Assembly: GCA_026785865.1 (NCBI GenBank)
Contig: JAJAZG010000320.1
Location: forward strand, 1 to 10,548
Source of the DNA: Pseudanabaena sp. CAN_BIN31
GTDB taxonomy: Bacteria; Cyanobacteriota; Cyanobacteriia; Pseudanabaenales; Pseudanabaenaceae
DNA: 10,548 nucleotides
Reading direction: 5' to 3'
Position 1 is the stretch's first letter, and every line of letters begins with the position of its first letter. The notes beneath the pieces were generated by a model, which saw only the letters and a program-made list of their open reading frames with translations, ran no database searches and was not told the DNA's origin. Shown here piece after piece: positions 1-5,996 of the stretch. The position numbers were made by a program, and so were the translations under genes.

Positions 1-2
1 AA

Positions 3-1742
3 ATTGTTGCTACTATCGGGCCTGCGACCAGCAGCCCCGATATGATTCGCCAGCTTATTGAAGCAGGCGCAAGTACTTTTCGCCTCAACTTTTCCCACGG
101 CACTCATGCCGATCACCATCGCAGCATTTGTAATATTCGCCAAGTATCTAGCGAACTAAATCAACCTGTCGGCATTTTGCAGGATTTGCAAGGACCAAAA
201 ATTCGATTAGGTGTATTTAAAGATGGACCGATTACTTTAGAAAAAGGTGACAAATTTACGCTGACTAGCCGCAAAGTTGACGGAAATTCTCAAATTAGCT
301 GCATTACTTATGACACCCTTGCTGAAGAAGTGCCAATTGGCGCAGTGATCATGCTGGATGACGGCAAAGTAGAAATGGTCGTCAAAGATGTAAATGTCGA
401 ATTAGGCGATCTTTATTGTTCTGTGGTTATCGGGGGAGTCCTTTCTAACAATAAAGGTGTAAATTTCCCGAACGTGCATTTACTGGTTAGTGCTGTCACC
501 GAAAAGGATCGCGAAGATTTGCGTTTCGGTCTATCTGAGGGTGTGGACTGGGTTGCTCTAAGTTTTGTTTGCACCCCTGAAGATGTTCTTGAAGTTAAGG
601 ATTTGATTACGGCTTCAGGTCGCCATGCTAGTATTATTGCCAAAATTGAGAAACATGAAGCGATCGCTAATATGGAAGCGATTCTCTCGGTTTGCGATGG
701 TGTGATGGTAGCGCGGGGCGATCTTGGTGTGGAAATCCCTGCCGAAGATGTGCCGATCGCCCAAAAGCAATTAATTAAAACCGCCAATCGTCTCGGTATT
801 CCCGTCATTACCGCGACCCAAATGCTCGATAGCATGGTCAGCAGCCCCCGTGCAACTCGCGCCGAAATTTCGGACGTAGCTAATGCGATCATCGATGGAA
901 CTGATGCGGTCATGCTCTCAAATGAAACTGCGGTCGGTAAATATCCGATCTTGGCAGTGGAAACAATGGCAAGAATCGCGGTGCGGATTGAGCGCGAACA
1001 GGATCTGCAAATGCAACCCATTAAAAGCATGGGTCGCGCTGTGCCTAATGCGATCAGTCAGGCGGTCGGCAATATTGCGATGCAACTAAATGCAGCCGCG
1101 ATCGTTACCCTCACTAAAACTGGTTCTACTGCTCGCAACGTCAGTAAATTCCGCCCACCGATTCCAATCTTAGCCGTCACGCCCAATGTCCAAGTGGCGC
1201 GGCGCTTACAAATGGTTTGGGGTGTGCAGCCAATGGTTTTAGTCTCGTTGCCATCGGCGCGTCAAAACTTTGAAGCCGCGCTTAATCTTGCTCAAGAAAT
1301 GAAATTGCTTGCCGCAGGCGATCTCGTGGTGATGTCGGCAGGAACTCTGCAAGATGTTTCAGGTTCGACTGATTTAATTAAGGTTGAATTTGTTTCGTCG
1401 GTAGTTGGTAAAGGCTTGAGTATTGGCTCTGGCATTGTCCATGGTCGCGCTAGGGTTGCTTTCCATCATCTCGATGTGCGCGACTTTAATGAAGGTGAGA
1501 TTTTAGTAATCGATCGCACCGATGTTGATTATATTGATGTAATTCGCAAAGCATCAGCCGTGATCACTGAGGAGTCGAGCCTTGATTCCCACGCGGTTGT
1601 GATTGGTCGCAGACTAGGCATTCCGATTTTGATTGGCGTACACAATGCTACAGGCTTCATCCGCGATGGTGAACCACTTAGCGTCAACTTCAGCAAAGGC
1701 ATGATCTACTCTGGCTCGCGATCGGACGATTTAACATTTTAG
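3..1742 (+). CDS. pyk: Pyruvate kinase with C-terminal PEP-utiliser domain, 5' end cut by window edge
   Basis: Converts phosphoenolpyruvate and ADP to pyruvate and ATP, the last step of glycolysis, in the cytoplasm. The frame is open from base 3 (IVATIGPATSS), so the start and probably a few N-terminal residues lie before the window; an internal ATG at 42 is not the start. Counting from that ATG, I see FRLNFSHG (substrate and K+ site), LQDLQGPKIR, the catalytic-lysine segment AKIEKHEAI, the Mg2+ site VMVARGDLGVEIP, then ITATQMLDSM and GTDAVMLSNETAVGKYP. The last ~90 residues form a PEP-utiliser 'mobile' domain (ITEESSLDSHAVVIGRRLGIP) with its His, as in Bacillus-type and many cyanobacterial enzymes. 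The length fits this two-part architecture. The next gene on the same strand begins 157 bp downstream, after an inverted-repeat element. Identity is very secure; cyanobacteria often have two pyruvate kinases and I cannot say which paralogue this is. Confidence 0.97.
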   Translation: MVATIGPATSSPDMIRQLIEAGASTFRLNFSHGTHADHHRSICNIRQVSSELNQPVGILQDLQGPKIRLGVFKDGPITLEKGDKFTLTSRKVDGNSQISCITYDTLAEEVPIGAVIMLDDGKVEMVVKDVNVELGDLYCSVVIGGVLSNNKGVNFPNVHLLVSAVTEKDREDLRFGLSEGVDWVALSFVCTPEDVLEVKDLITASGRHASIIAKIEKHEAIANMEAILSVCDGVMVARGDLGVEIPAEDVPIAQKQLIKTANRLGIPVITATQMLDSMVSSPRATRAEISDVANAIIDGTDAVMLSNETAVGKYPILAVETMARIAVRIEREQDLQMQPIKSMGRAVPNAISQAVGNIAMQLNAAAIVTLTKTGSTARNVSKFRPPIPILAVTPNVQVARRLQMVWGVQPMVLVSLPSARQNFEAALNLAQEMKLLAAGDLVVMSAGTLQDVSGSTDLIKVEFVSSVVGKGLSIGSGIVHGRARVAFHHLDVRDFNEGEILVIDRTDVDYIDVIRKASAVITEESSLDSHAVVIGRRLGIPILIGVHNATGFIRDGEPLSVNFSKGMIYSGSRSDDLTF

Positions 1743-1747
1743 TTATA

Positions 1748-1878
1748 GTGTATGGAGTTTGCTTAGTATCTCGTAGAAACAACTTGAACAGGCAAGGGGC
1801 TTAAGCCCCTTGTTAAGGCTATCGAAAATTGCCATTGTGAGTAACTTATTCTTACAAGCTGCCTAGCAAACTCTACAC
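1748..1878. repeat. MITE-like element with imperfect terminal inverted repeats and a central hairpin
   Basis: The spacer between pyk and the alcohol dehydrogenase is almost filled by one inverted-repeat structure. The left end GTGTATGGAGTTTGCTTAG (1748-1766) matches the complement of the right end CTAGCAAACTCTACAC (1863-1878) apart from three inserted bases. In the middle is a perfect 20-bp palindrome, CAAGGGGCTTAAGCCCCTTG (1793-1812), which folds as an 8-bp GC-rich stem. No coding frame is visible inside. I could not see a convincing target-site duplication. The central hairpin may also end pyk transcription, although it lacks a clear T-run. Confidence 0.5.
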
Positions 1879-1899
1879 ATTTTCTATATTGAGTTAATC

Positions 1900-3054
1900 A
1901 TGCAAAATTTTGCTTTTTATAATCCAGTTAAGATTTTATTTGGCAAAGGTCAAATTGCGAATATTGCGACAGAAATTCCTACGGATGCGAAAATCCTTGT
2001 CATCTATGGCGGCGGCAGCATCAAAACCAATGGAGTTTACGAGCAAGTAAAAGCTGCCCTTACAGGTCGTGATTTTCTAGAATTTGGTGGAGTTGAAGCA
2101 AATCCACATCTAGAAACTTTGCTGAAAGCGGTGGAATTAATTCGTGCTGAAGGGATTAATTTTTTGCTGGCAGTGGGTGGTGGCTCTGTCGTTGATGGTA
2201 CAAAATTTATTGCGGCAGCTGTGAATTTTGAAGGCGATCCTTGGGATATTCTGGCTAAACAAACACCAGTAAAATCAGCGCTTCCATTTGGTGCAGTGTT
2301 GACTTTACCTGCCACTGGTTCAGAAATGAATACGGCTTCTGTAGTCACCAAATGGGAAACCAAGGAGAAGTTGTTTTTCTCTAGCCCCTTTGTATTTCCT
2401 AAATTCTCGGTATTAGATCCTGAGACGACTTACTCTCTACCGATGCGTCAAGTCAGTAATGGAATTGTCGATGCTTACACTCATGTAATGGAACAGTATT
2501 TAACCTATCCTGTCAATGCACCATTGCAAGATCGGATGGCTGAATCCATTCTCAAAACTTTGATCGAAGAGGGTCCTAAAACCATAGCTGATATCCATGA
2601 TTACGATGCCCGTGCCAATGTGATGTGGTGTGCGACGCTGGCGTTAAATGGATTGATTGGTGTCGGTGTCCCTCAAGATTGGACAACACATATGATCGGG
2701 CATGAGTTGACGGCATTGCATGGCATCGATCATGCTCAGACTTTGGCGATCGTTTTGCCAAATACGATGACCGTGAGACGCGATCGCAAACGTGAGAAGC
2801 TCTTGCAATATGCCGATCGCGTTTGGGGCTTGGTCGATGGCACGGAAGAACAACGGATCGATCAGGCGATCGCCAAAACCCGCGACTTTTTTGAGGCTGT
2901 TGGTGTTCGCACTAAGCTCTCAGATTATGGCGTGGGACTAGATGTAATTCCGTTAATTAGCGATCGCTTTGAGAAGCGTGGTTTTGTCGCTCTTGGTGAG
3001 CATCAAGATGTTACGCCCAAAGTTGTCGCCCAGATTTTAACTCTTTGTGCTTAA
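1900..3054 (+). CDS. yqhD: Iron-type alcohol dehydrogenase, YqhD-like NADPH-dependent aldehyde reductase
   Basis: Probably reduces a range of aldehydes to alcohols with NADPH, a cytosolic detoxification or fermentation role. The 384-residue protein aligns by eye with E. coli YqhD (387 aa) from end to end. Shared features are NPVKILFGKGQIA at the N-terminus, the GGGS turn at 37-40 that holds the cofactor phosphate, GGGSVVDGTKFIAAA at 93-107, LTLPATGSE at 134-142, and HMIGHELTALHGIDHAQ at 264-280. The four metal ligands known in YqhD (D194, H198, H267, H281) correspond to D191, H195, H264 and H278, a constant offset of three. The Rossmann half is N-terminal and the helical metal-binding half C-terminal. 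No strong Shine-Dalgarno sequence precedes the ATG. The gene is followed directly by a terminator, so it looks monocistronic. The physiological substrate cannot be read from the sequence; the symbol marks family resemblance. Confidence 0.93.
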   Translation: MQNFAFYNPVKILFGKGQIANIATEIPTDAKILVIYGGGSIKTNGVYEQVKAALTGRDFLEFGGVEANPHLETLLKAVELIRAEGINFLLAVGGGSVVDGTKFIAAAVNFEGDPWDILAKQTPVKSALPFGAVLTLPATGSEMNTASVVTKWETKEKLFFSSPFVFPKFSVLDPETTYSLPMRQVSNGIVDAYTHVMEQYLTYPVNAPLQDRMAESILKTLIEEGPKTIADIHDYDARANVMWCATLALNGLIGVGVPQDWTTHMIGHELTALHGIDHAQTLAIVLPNTMTVRRDRKREKLLQYADRVWGLVDGTEEQRIDQAIAKTRDFFEAVGVRTKLSDYGVGLDVIPLISDRFEKRGFVALGEHQDVTPKVVAQILTLCA

Positions 3055-3060
3055 TATTTT

Positions 3061-3093
3061 CTCAAAAAGCGCTGCAATGCGGCGCTTTTTGAG
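3061..3093 (+). terminator. Rho-independent-type hairpin after the alcohol dehydrogenase
   Basis: A perfect 12-bp inverted repeat, CTCAAAAAGCGC (3061-3072) and GCGCTTTTTGAG (3082-3093), with a 9-base loop starts 6 bases after the stop codon. The stem carries A5 on the left and T5 on the right, so it could work in both directions. It also marks the left edge of the accessory island. Confidence 0.8.
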
Positions 3094-3143
3094 GAGATGA
3101 TTTATGGTGCGATCGCCTCAACTTAAGCGAATCTATCAGTCTG

Positions 3144-3228
3144 GCATAACGGCAAAGTTGAGCCGCTACAAACTAACCTTGAATTTAGAGAATCGCATTG
3201 CAGAGTCGGCTGCAACGCATTGTTAGGC
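3144..3228 (-). other. Candidate integron attC recombination site (attC-1)
   Basis: Read on the - strand, this 85-bp imperfect inverted repeat has R''-like GCCTAAC (3228-3222), a 5-base spacer, L''-like GTTGCAGCCG (3216-3207), a 41-base centre, L'-like CGGCTCAAC (3165-3157), a 6-base spacer and R'-like GTTATGC (3150-3144). The L arms pair fully except for one extra C on the R'' side, the arrangement of extrahelical bases that sets attC polarity. R'' fits the RYYYAAC consensus exactly; R' differs from GTTRRRY at one position. It lies 32 bases after the stop codon of the DUF5615 gene and on the same strand, exactly where a cassette's attC belongs. The reading is inferred from structure; no integrase is in the window. 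Confidence 0.6.
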
Positions 3229-3260
3229 TTTTACTGTGGCTAGAATGTGGAGTAACTATA

Positions 3261-3611
3261 TCAAGAGAAAGGAATGAAAAGAACTTGACCTTCATATTCT
3301 TCAGGATCACTACAACAGATAAATAGTTCTAAATCATCAATGATGTTACCTATTGGTGCTTTTGCAGTCACCTCAACAACTCCAATCATCGCTAGTCCCC
3401 GATTAACACGCTCATATGCATACATCGTAATAGTTGCTACGTCATGGGTAAGCAAGATTCGTCCTTCGCTAGCTGCCCATTCCAAAATATCTGGATCGTT
3501 GGTGTTCATCAGCCCTACATCTTGGGCGCGAACTATATCCAATTCAGGTAAGCGTCTCATCAGACCACGCAATATGTTTCCATTAAAATTTTCATCAGTT
3601 AGAAGGCGCAA
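3261..3611 (-). CDS. DUF5615 PIN-like toxin of a type II toxin-antitoxin pair
   Basis: A likely ribonuclease-type toxin with a PIN-like fold, paired with the DUF433 protein upstream. The typical DUF5615 start (RLLTDENFN) and core (PELDIVRAQDVGL, DPDILEWAASEGRILLTHD, AYERV, PIG, EEYEGQVLFIP) are all present. Acidic residues D6, E7 and D57 are candidate active-site positions. I place the start at a TTG at 3611. It is one base after the antitoxin's stop codon, preceded by GAGGAGTCGAGG, and makes the protein begin M-RLLTDENF as in relatives (116 aa). An upstream ATG at 3668 in the same frame would add 19 residues of unrelated sequence lying inside the antitoxin gene. The near-overlap predicts translational coupling. 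An attC-like site follows 32 bases after the stop. Confidence 0.85.
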   Translation of the reverse strand: MRLLTDENFNGNILRGLMRRLPELDIVRAQDVGLMNTNDPDILEWAASEGRILLTHDVATITMYAYERVNRGLAMIGVVEVTAKAPIGNIIDDLELFICCSDPEEYEGQVLFIPFS

Positions 3612-3612
3612 T

Positions 3613-3969
3613 TTACCTCGACTCCTCTTTCGACTGATAACGAGTAAGCAAGCGCTGTCTAAGATCAACTAAGTTGTGTTTTTGAGTGAGTTGTTGTCTC
3701 AATTGCTGAGATTGTTGGTTGCGTTGCTCCAAATAGCTATCAACTTCCTGTCGATGATTTAAATAATATGCAATGGAACTATATATATCTTCTAAGCTAA
3801 GAACTGAAAACTGAATAGCAATTTCTTCAGGCGTGGAGCCGTTGTGGTATGAAGTAAGTATGCTATCAAGAGTTACGCGGCTCAAACCTATGCGAATGCC
3901 TCCAGCTTCATCCCAACGAAAAGGTGGAGAGGTCGATTGAAATTTTTCTGGGGCAACCATTAGGGACAT
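3613..3969 (-). CDS. DUF433 antitoxin partner of the DUF5615 toxin
   Basis: DUF433 proteins are small helix-turn-helix antitoxins usually encoded just before DUF5615 toxins; they are thought to neutralise the toxin and repress their own promoter. From the chosen start the protein has 118 residues. The domain covers about 17-80, with RWDEAGGIRIGLSRVTLDSIL then YHNGSTPEEIAIQFSVLSLEDIYSSIAYYL, the predicted HTH region. A Gln- and Arg-rich tail (81-118) probably contacts the toxin. I chose the ATG at 3969 (MSLMVAPE) because an AGG lies seven bases upstream and the family starts close to this point. An ATG at 4017 would add 16 residues unlike the family, and an ATG at 3960 is also possible. The stop codon is one base before the toxin's start. 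Confidence 0.85.
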   Translation of the reverse strand: MSLMVAPEKFQSTSPPFRWDEAGGIRIGLSRVTLDSILTSYHNGSTPEEIAIQFSVLSLEDIYSSIAYYLNHRQEVDSYLEQRNQQSQQLRQQLTQKHNLVDLRQRLLTRYQSKEESR

Positions 3970-4181
3970 ATTGCACCTGAGTTGAACTGTGTAAAAATAT
4001 TGTAGCAAGAAACCCAATGCTTTGCTTATTGAGTTAGTGAAGGGATCTCATTATCGTTGAGGACAATGTAGTCACTTTTGTAGTAAGTTTCAGCAGCATC
4101 TAGTAAACCACTAAGTAGAGCTTACTGAAAAAGTCTCCCAACAAGTCCTACTTATCTAAGAATTTTGCATAAAGTTTGTGC

Positions 4182-4247
4182 AGATCGCTATTTCACCCAA
4201 CAACAAATATTCTCGAATGATTTGATTTATTTTAGAGGGCGATCGCC
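4182..4247 (+). repeat. Repeat unit A, copy 1 (66 bp, ends in HIP1 palindrome)
   Basis: Starts AGATCGC and ends TTTTAGAGGGCGATCGCC. It has the same length as the copy at 5773-5838 and matches it at 53 of 66 positions by eye. The shared core is ACAAATATT. Both copies are followed by a copy of the 25-bp unit C. Confidence 0.7.
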
Positions 4248-4275
4248 AATGCTATCTCCGAACTAAACAACAAAG

Positions 4276-4300
4276 TCAACTATTTTTGCTTACTTAATCT
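4276..4300 (+). repeat. Repeat unit C, copy 1 (25 bp)
   Basis: TCAACTATTTTTGCTT followed by ACTTAATCT. It differs at one base from the copy at 5939-5963. On the - strand it lies 40 bases past the R' end of the attC-like site at 4341-4427. Confidence 0.65.
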
Positions 4301-4340
4301 TTAATAGAAATAGATAACCCCAACGGTGCGATCGCCTTCG

Positions 4341-4427
4341 GCATAACGTTTCAAATCAGCGGCGGTTGATAATCTCTGCTAAACACCAATTGTTTTTATT
4401 CCGTCCGCCTCATTTGATTTATTGGGC
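4341..4427 (-). other. Candidate integron attC recombination site (attC-2)
   Basis: On the - strand: R''-like GCCCAAT (4427-4421), right arm TCAAATGAGGCGGACGG (4417-4401), a 35-base centre, a left arm whose complement is TCAAATCAGCGGCGG (4351-4365), and R'-like GTTATGC (4347-4341). The arms pair with one C/G mismatch, one C/A mismatch or bulge, and two extra bases, both on the R'' side, as in attC-1. The R' box is identical to that of attC-1. R'' departs from RYYYAAC in its last base. The site begins 15 bases after the stop codon of the DUF2806-like gene, on the same strand. Weaker than attC-1 taken alone, but the shared orientation, length and position raise my confidence. Confidence 0.5.
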
Positions 4428-4442
4428 TGCAAGTCTTTATGG

Positions 4443-5453
4443 TCATAGTTCATAGCTTAAGATGACCCATTCTTTAACTTTCCGAACATACTGCTCATTT
4501 GGGGTTTTATCGACGATACGCCTAACTTGCACTCCAGCAGTAGTGAAATTAATTACTTTTAATCTCCTTCTGTTCTGAATAGATTCTTGCGGAAATTGCT
4601 CTAGAGTAGCGAAACTTAATATAGTTCCTCCAATTTCAATAGGTAATGCAAAGCTCAGTGCAGGCAATTCTCGCCAAGCTGAAAGATCATATTGAACTAA
4701 GCCCGCGTCTTGTAACTGTGTGATTACATTATAGGTAAAACCAAGATCTGCAAGAGCATTTTGACCGGGTTCTCCGTAAGGTTCGACTAAGACAAAAGGA
4801 TATTCATCTGCTAAATAAACTGTAAAGCCATCAACGGCAGAGGCTACTACTATGCTGATATTACAAAAATTCTGAAAAATCCTAGCTAAATCTGGCGTTA
4901 ACTTTGATAAAACCTCAACGGTTGATGGCGCAAAACTACCTGGTTTTCTTATCTCCCCAGCCAAAAGTTTTGCAAGATATCGCTGCATATCTTGATTTGA
5001 TCGCTTCTCAGCTATACGCGAAAACATATCTAGCCAGTCTTCATCAATTTCTTGATTTGTGTCTTCTGTTGGAGGGGCAGAACCCAACTCTTTTACAACG
5101 GCTTGAGCAATTACTTCCCTGTTTCGCTGCTCTTTGATAATTCTTGCTCCAAAGTGATCTACTGCGCGTTCGATCAATTGCTCATCAGAAGCAAATTTTC
5201 TTGCTGCTGCTTTGGCAGCTTCAGATGCAAATAGTGATCTACCTGTAGTCTCATCACGTATTGCTTGTGATTTGGATTCTAGCCATGCTGCTGGAACATC
5301 TACAGCACTAGTTATCAAAGTGCCAAGTGCCTTCAAAACACTTTTTTTAACCATTGGAGGCAAGGGAATACTGCTTATTCCGCCTGCGATATCTCCTAGT
5401 GTATGAGTTATCGCAGAAATCACCTCAACGCCTTGGCTTGATTCATCACTCAT
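4443..5453 (-). CDS. DUF2806-like protein of unknown function
   Basis: A 336-residue protein whose centre resembles the DUF2806 family: DEDWLDMFSRIAEKRSNQDM (138-156) followed by YLAKLLAGEI, KPGSF and TVEVLSKLTP (159-187). In that family this region is a helical segment with the pattern W-L-x(n)-A-E ... M-x(4)-L-A-x-L-L-A-G-E-I. The N-terminus (about 10-60) is Ser-, Ile- and Ala-rich with no clear signal peptide or membrane span. The C-terminal end (about 295-330: RRRLKVINFTTAGVQVRRIV) reads like the 'LT-x-AG' tail of such proteins. The biochemical role is unknown. It is a single gene, with nothing co-oriented within 500 bp upstream, and an attC-like site lies right after its stop, which suggests a mobile cassette. 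Anti-phage or stress roles are common for such cargo, but nothing in the sequence proves one. The ATG start has no strong ribosome binding site. Confidence 0.7.
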   Translation of the reverse strand: MSDESSQGVEVISAITHTLGDIAGGISSIPLPPMVKKSVLKALGTLITSAVDVPAAWLESKSQAIRDETTGRSLFASEAAKAAARKFASDEQLIERAVDHFGARIIKEQRNREVIAQAVVKELGSAPPTEDTNQEIDEDWLDMFSRIAEKRSNQDMQRYLAKLLAGEIRKPGSFAPSTVEVLSKLTPDLARIFQNFCNISIVVASAVDGFTVYLADEYPFVLVEPYGEPGQNALADLGFTYNVITQLQDAGLVQYDLSAWRELPALSFALPIEIGGTILSFATLEQFPQESIQNRRRLKVINFTTAGVQVRRIVDKTPNEQYVRKVKEWVILSYEL

Positions 5454-5535
5454 ATTTGGTTGCTGTCCTAGATAATTGACCAGATTAATTTTACTTACCT
5501 TGTTCTTTATTGTGCCAGACTAGCTGAATTCTGAG

Positions 5536-5600
5536 CTAACAACAAATAACCTTTCGCTGTTGTCTTCACCGAAAACCTAAGCTGCCCAATTAGTTGTTAG
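5536..5600. repeat. 65-bp inverted-repeat structure
   Basis: CTAACAAC (5536-5543) pairs with GTTGTTAG (5593-5600). Inside, TTTCG and CGAAA form a second short stem. The outer ends resemble integron R boxes (CTAAC/GTTAG), but the inner arms do not pair like L boxes, so I do not call it attC. It lies 80 bases upstream of the DUF2806-like start, where a cassette boundary would be expected. Confidence 0.35.
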
Positions 5601-5697
5601 AGTGAAAGTCGCCGTCTAATAAAACTATAAGGCAGATAGTCTGAAAGTAAAGTTTCTAGCTATCTTCCCTGTATAGAATGTTATACGGAAACTTTCT

Positions 5698-5748
5698 GGC
5701 TAATCACCTTGTGCGGGATGTTCTAATCACTTAATTGGTGTGTTAGCC
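5698..5748. repeat. Weak attC-like inverted repeat (51 bp)
   Basis: GGCTAATCACC (5698-5708) pairs with GGTGTGTTAGCC (5737-5748), with one extra base in the right arm. The R-box-like ends and the side of the extra base agree with attC-1 and attC-2. It is shorter than usual for attC and its R' box is degenerate. Confidence 0.3.
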
Positions 5749-5772
5749 CGACAACTTGATAGCTAGTGGATG

Positions 5773-5838
5773 AGATCGCAATTTCATTCAGCTACAAATA
5801 TTTTCAAGTGACTTGATGTGTTTTAGAAGGCGATCGCC
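5773..5838 (+). repeat. Repeat unit A, copy 2 (66 bp, ends in HIP1 palindrome)
   Basis: Same length and ends as the copy at 4182-4247, with 13 mismatches counted by eye. Its terminal GGCGATCGCC is shared with the start of repeat unit B, so the units are joined at HIP1 sites. Confidence 0.7.
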
Positions 5839-5914
5839 CCAACAATCATCTTCTCAAGTTTGTAAAGGGCGATTCGCTTATTTTTAAATGATTTTCTTTT
5901 AGAAGGCGATCGCC
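5829..5914 (+). repeat. Repeat unit B, full copy 1 (86 bp between two HIP1 palindromes)
   Basis: Bounded on both sides by GGCGATCGCC (5829-5838 and 5905-5914). It has the same length as the copy at 8415-8500 and differs from it at six positions by eye. The core contains ATCTTCTCAAGTTTGTAA and AAATGATTTTCTTTTAG. Partial copies lie at 6737-6782 and 7573-7622, all in the same orientation. Confidence 0.8.
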
Positions 5915-5938
5915 TCAACTCCCAACTTATCAACGAAT

Positions 5939-5963
5939 TCAACTATTTTTGCTTGCTTAATCT
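5939..5963 (+). repeat. Repeat unit C, copy 2 (25 bp)
   Basis: TCAACTATTTTTGCTT followed by GCTTAATCT, one base different from the copy at 4276-4300. It lies between repeat unit B and the R-box-like remnant after the PIN toxin gene. Confidence 0.65.
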
Positions 5964-5967
5964 CCCG

Positions 5968-5982
5968 CATTGTTATGCTGCG
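5968..5982 (-). other. Possible attC remnant after the PIN toxin gene
   Basis: On the - strand this reads GCATAACAATGCG from 5979, close to the R'' side of attC-1 (GCCTAACAATGCG). It starts 17 bases after the PIN toxin stop, the position attC holds in the other two cassettes. Repeat unit C follows almost at once, so no second arm is present. It also folds as a small hairpin (CCGCA/TGCGG), so chance is possible. Confidence 0.3.
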
Positions 5983-5996
5983 GTTGGTCAAGGTGC

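Larger units (their letters stand above)
4018..4442. other. 425-bp spacer between two cassettes
   Basis: This stretch has no convincing gene. It holds, from left to right, a short protein-like reading frame on the - strand (4121-4026, 31 codons, see findings), a copy of the 66-bp HIP1-ended repeat (4182-4247), a 25-bp repeat unit (4276-4300), and the attC-like site at 4341-4427. The order on the - strand (attC, repeat block, then the next gene) recurs beside the PIN toxin gene. Confidence 0.6.
5454..5996. other. 543-bp spacer full of inverted repeats and dispersed repeats
   Basis: I see no gene in this stretch. It contains an inverted repeat at 5536-5600; nested hairpins at 5649-5695 (AAAGTTTC/GAAACTTT enclosing GTATA/TATAC); a 9-bp inverted pair CTAGCTATC (5656-5664) and GATAGCTAG (5758-5766); an attC-like inverted repeat at 5698-5748; repeat units A, B and C (5773-5963); and an R-box-like hairpin at 5968-5982. 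The promoter of the DUF2806-like gene must lie near its right-hand start, but no box stands out. Confidence 0.6.

Noticed and set aside
413..1030. 205-codon open frame on the - strand inside pyruvate kinase
   Set aside because: It is the antisense shadow of a clearly conserved gene, with low-complexity Ser/Ile/Ala-rich content and no motif.
3144..3228. Reading attC-1 on the + strand as the attC of the alcohol dehydrogenase
   Set aside because: On the + strand R' would be GTTAGGC, a perfect consensus, but the extra unpaired base would then lie on the wrong arm, and a terminator already separates it from the dehydrogenase. The - strand reading also matches attC-2.
3340..3672. 110-codon + strand frame over the DUF5615 gene
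   Set aside because: It is antisense to a recognised toxin gene and has no family features of its own.
4122..4142. Sequence resembling an insertion-sequence end (GGGAGACTTTTTCAGTAA on the - strand)
   Set aside because: No matching opposite end or transposase was found in the window, so the resemblance is not enough.
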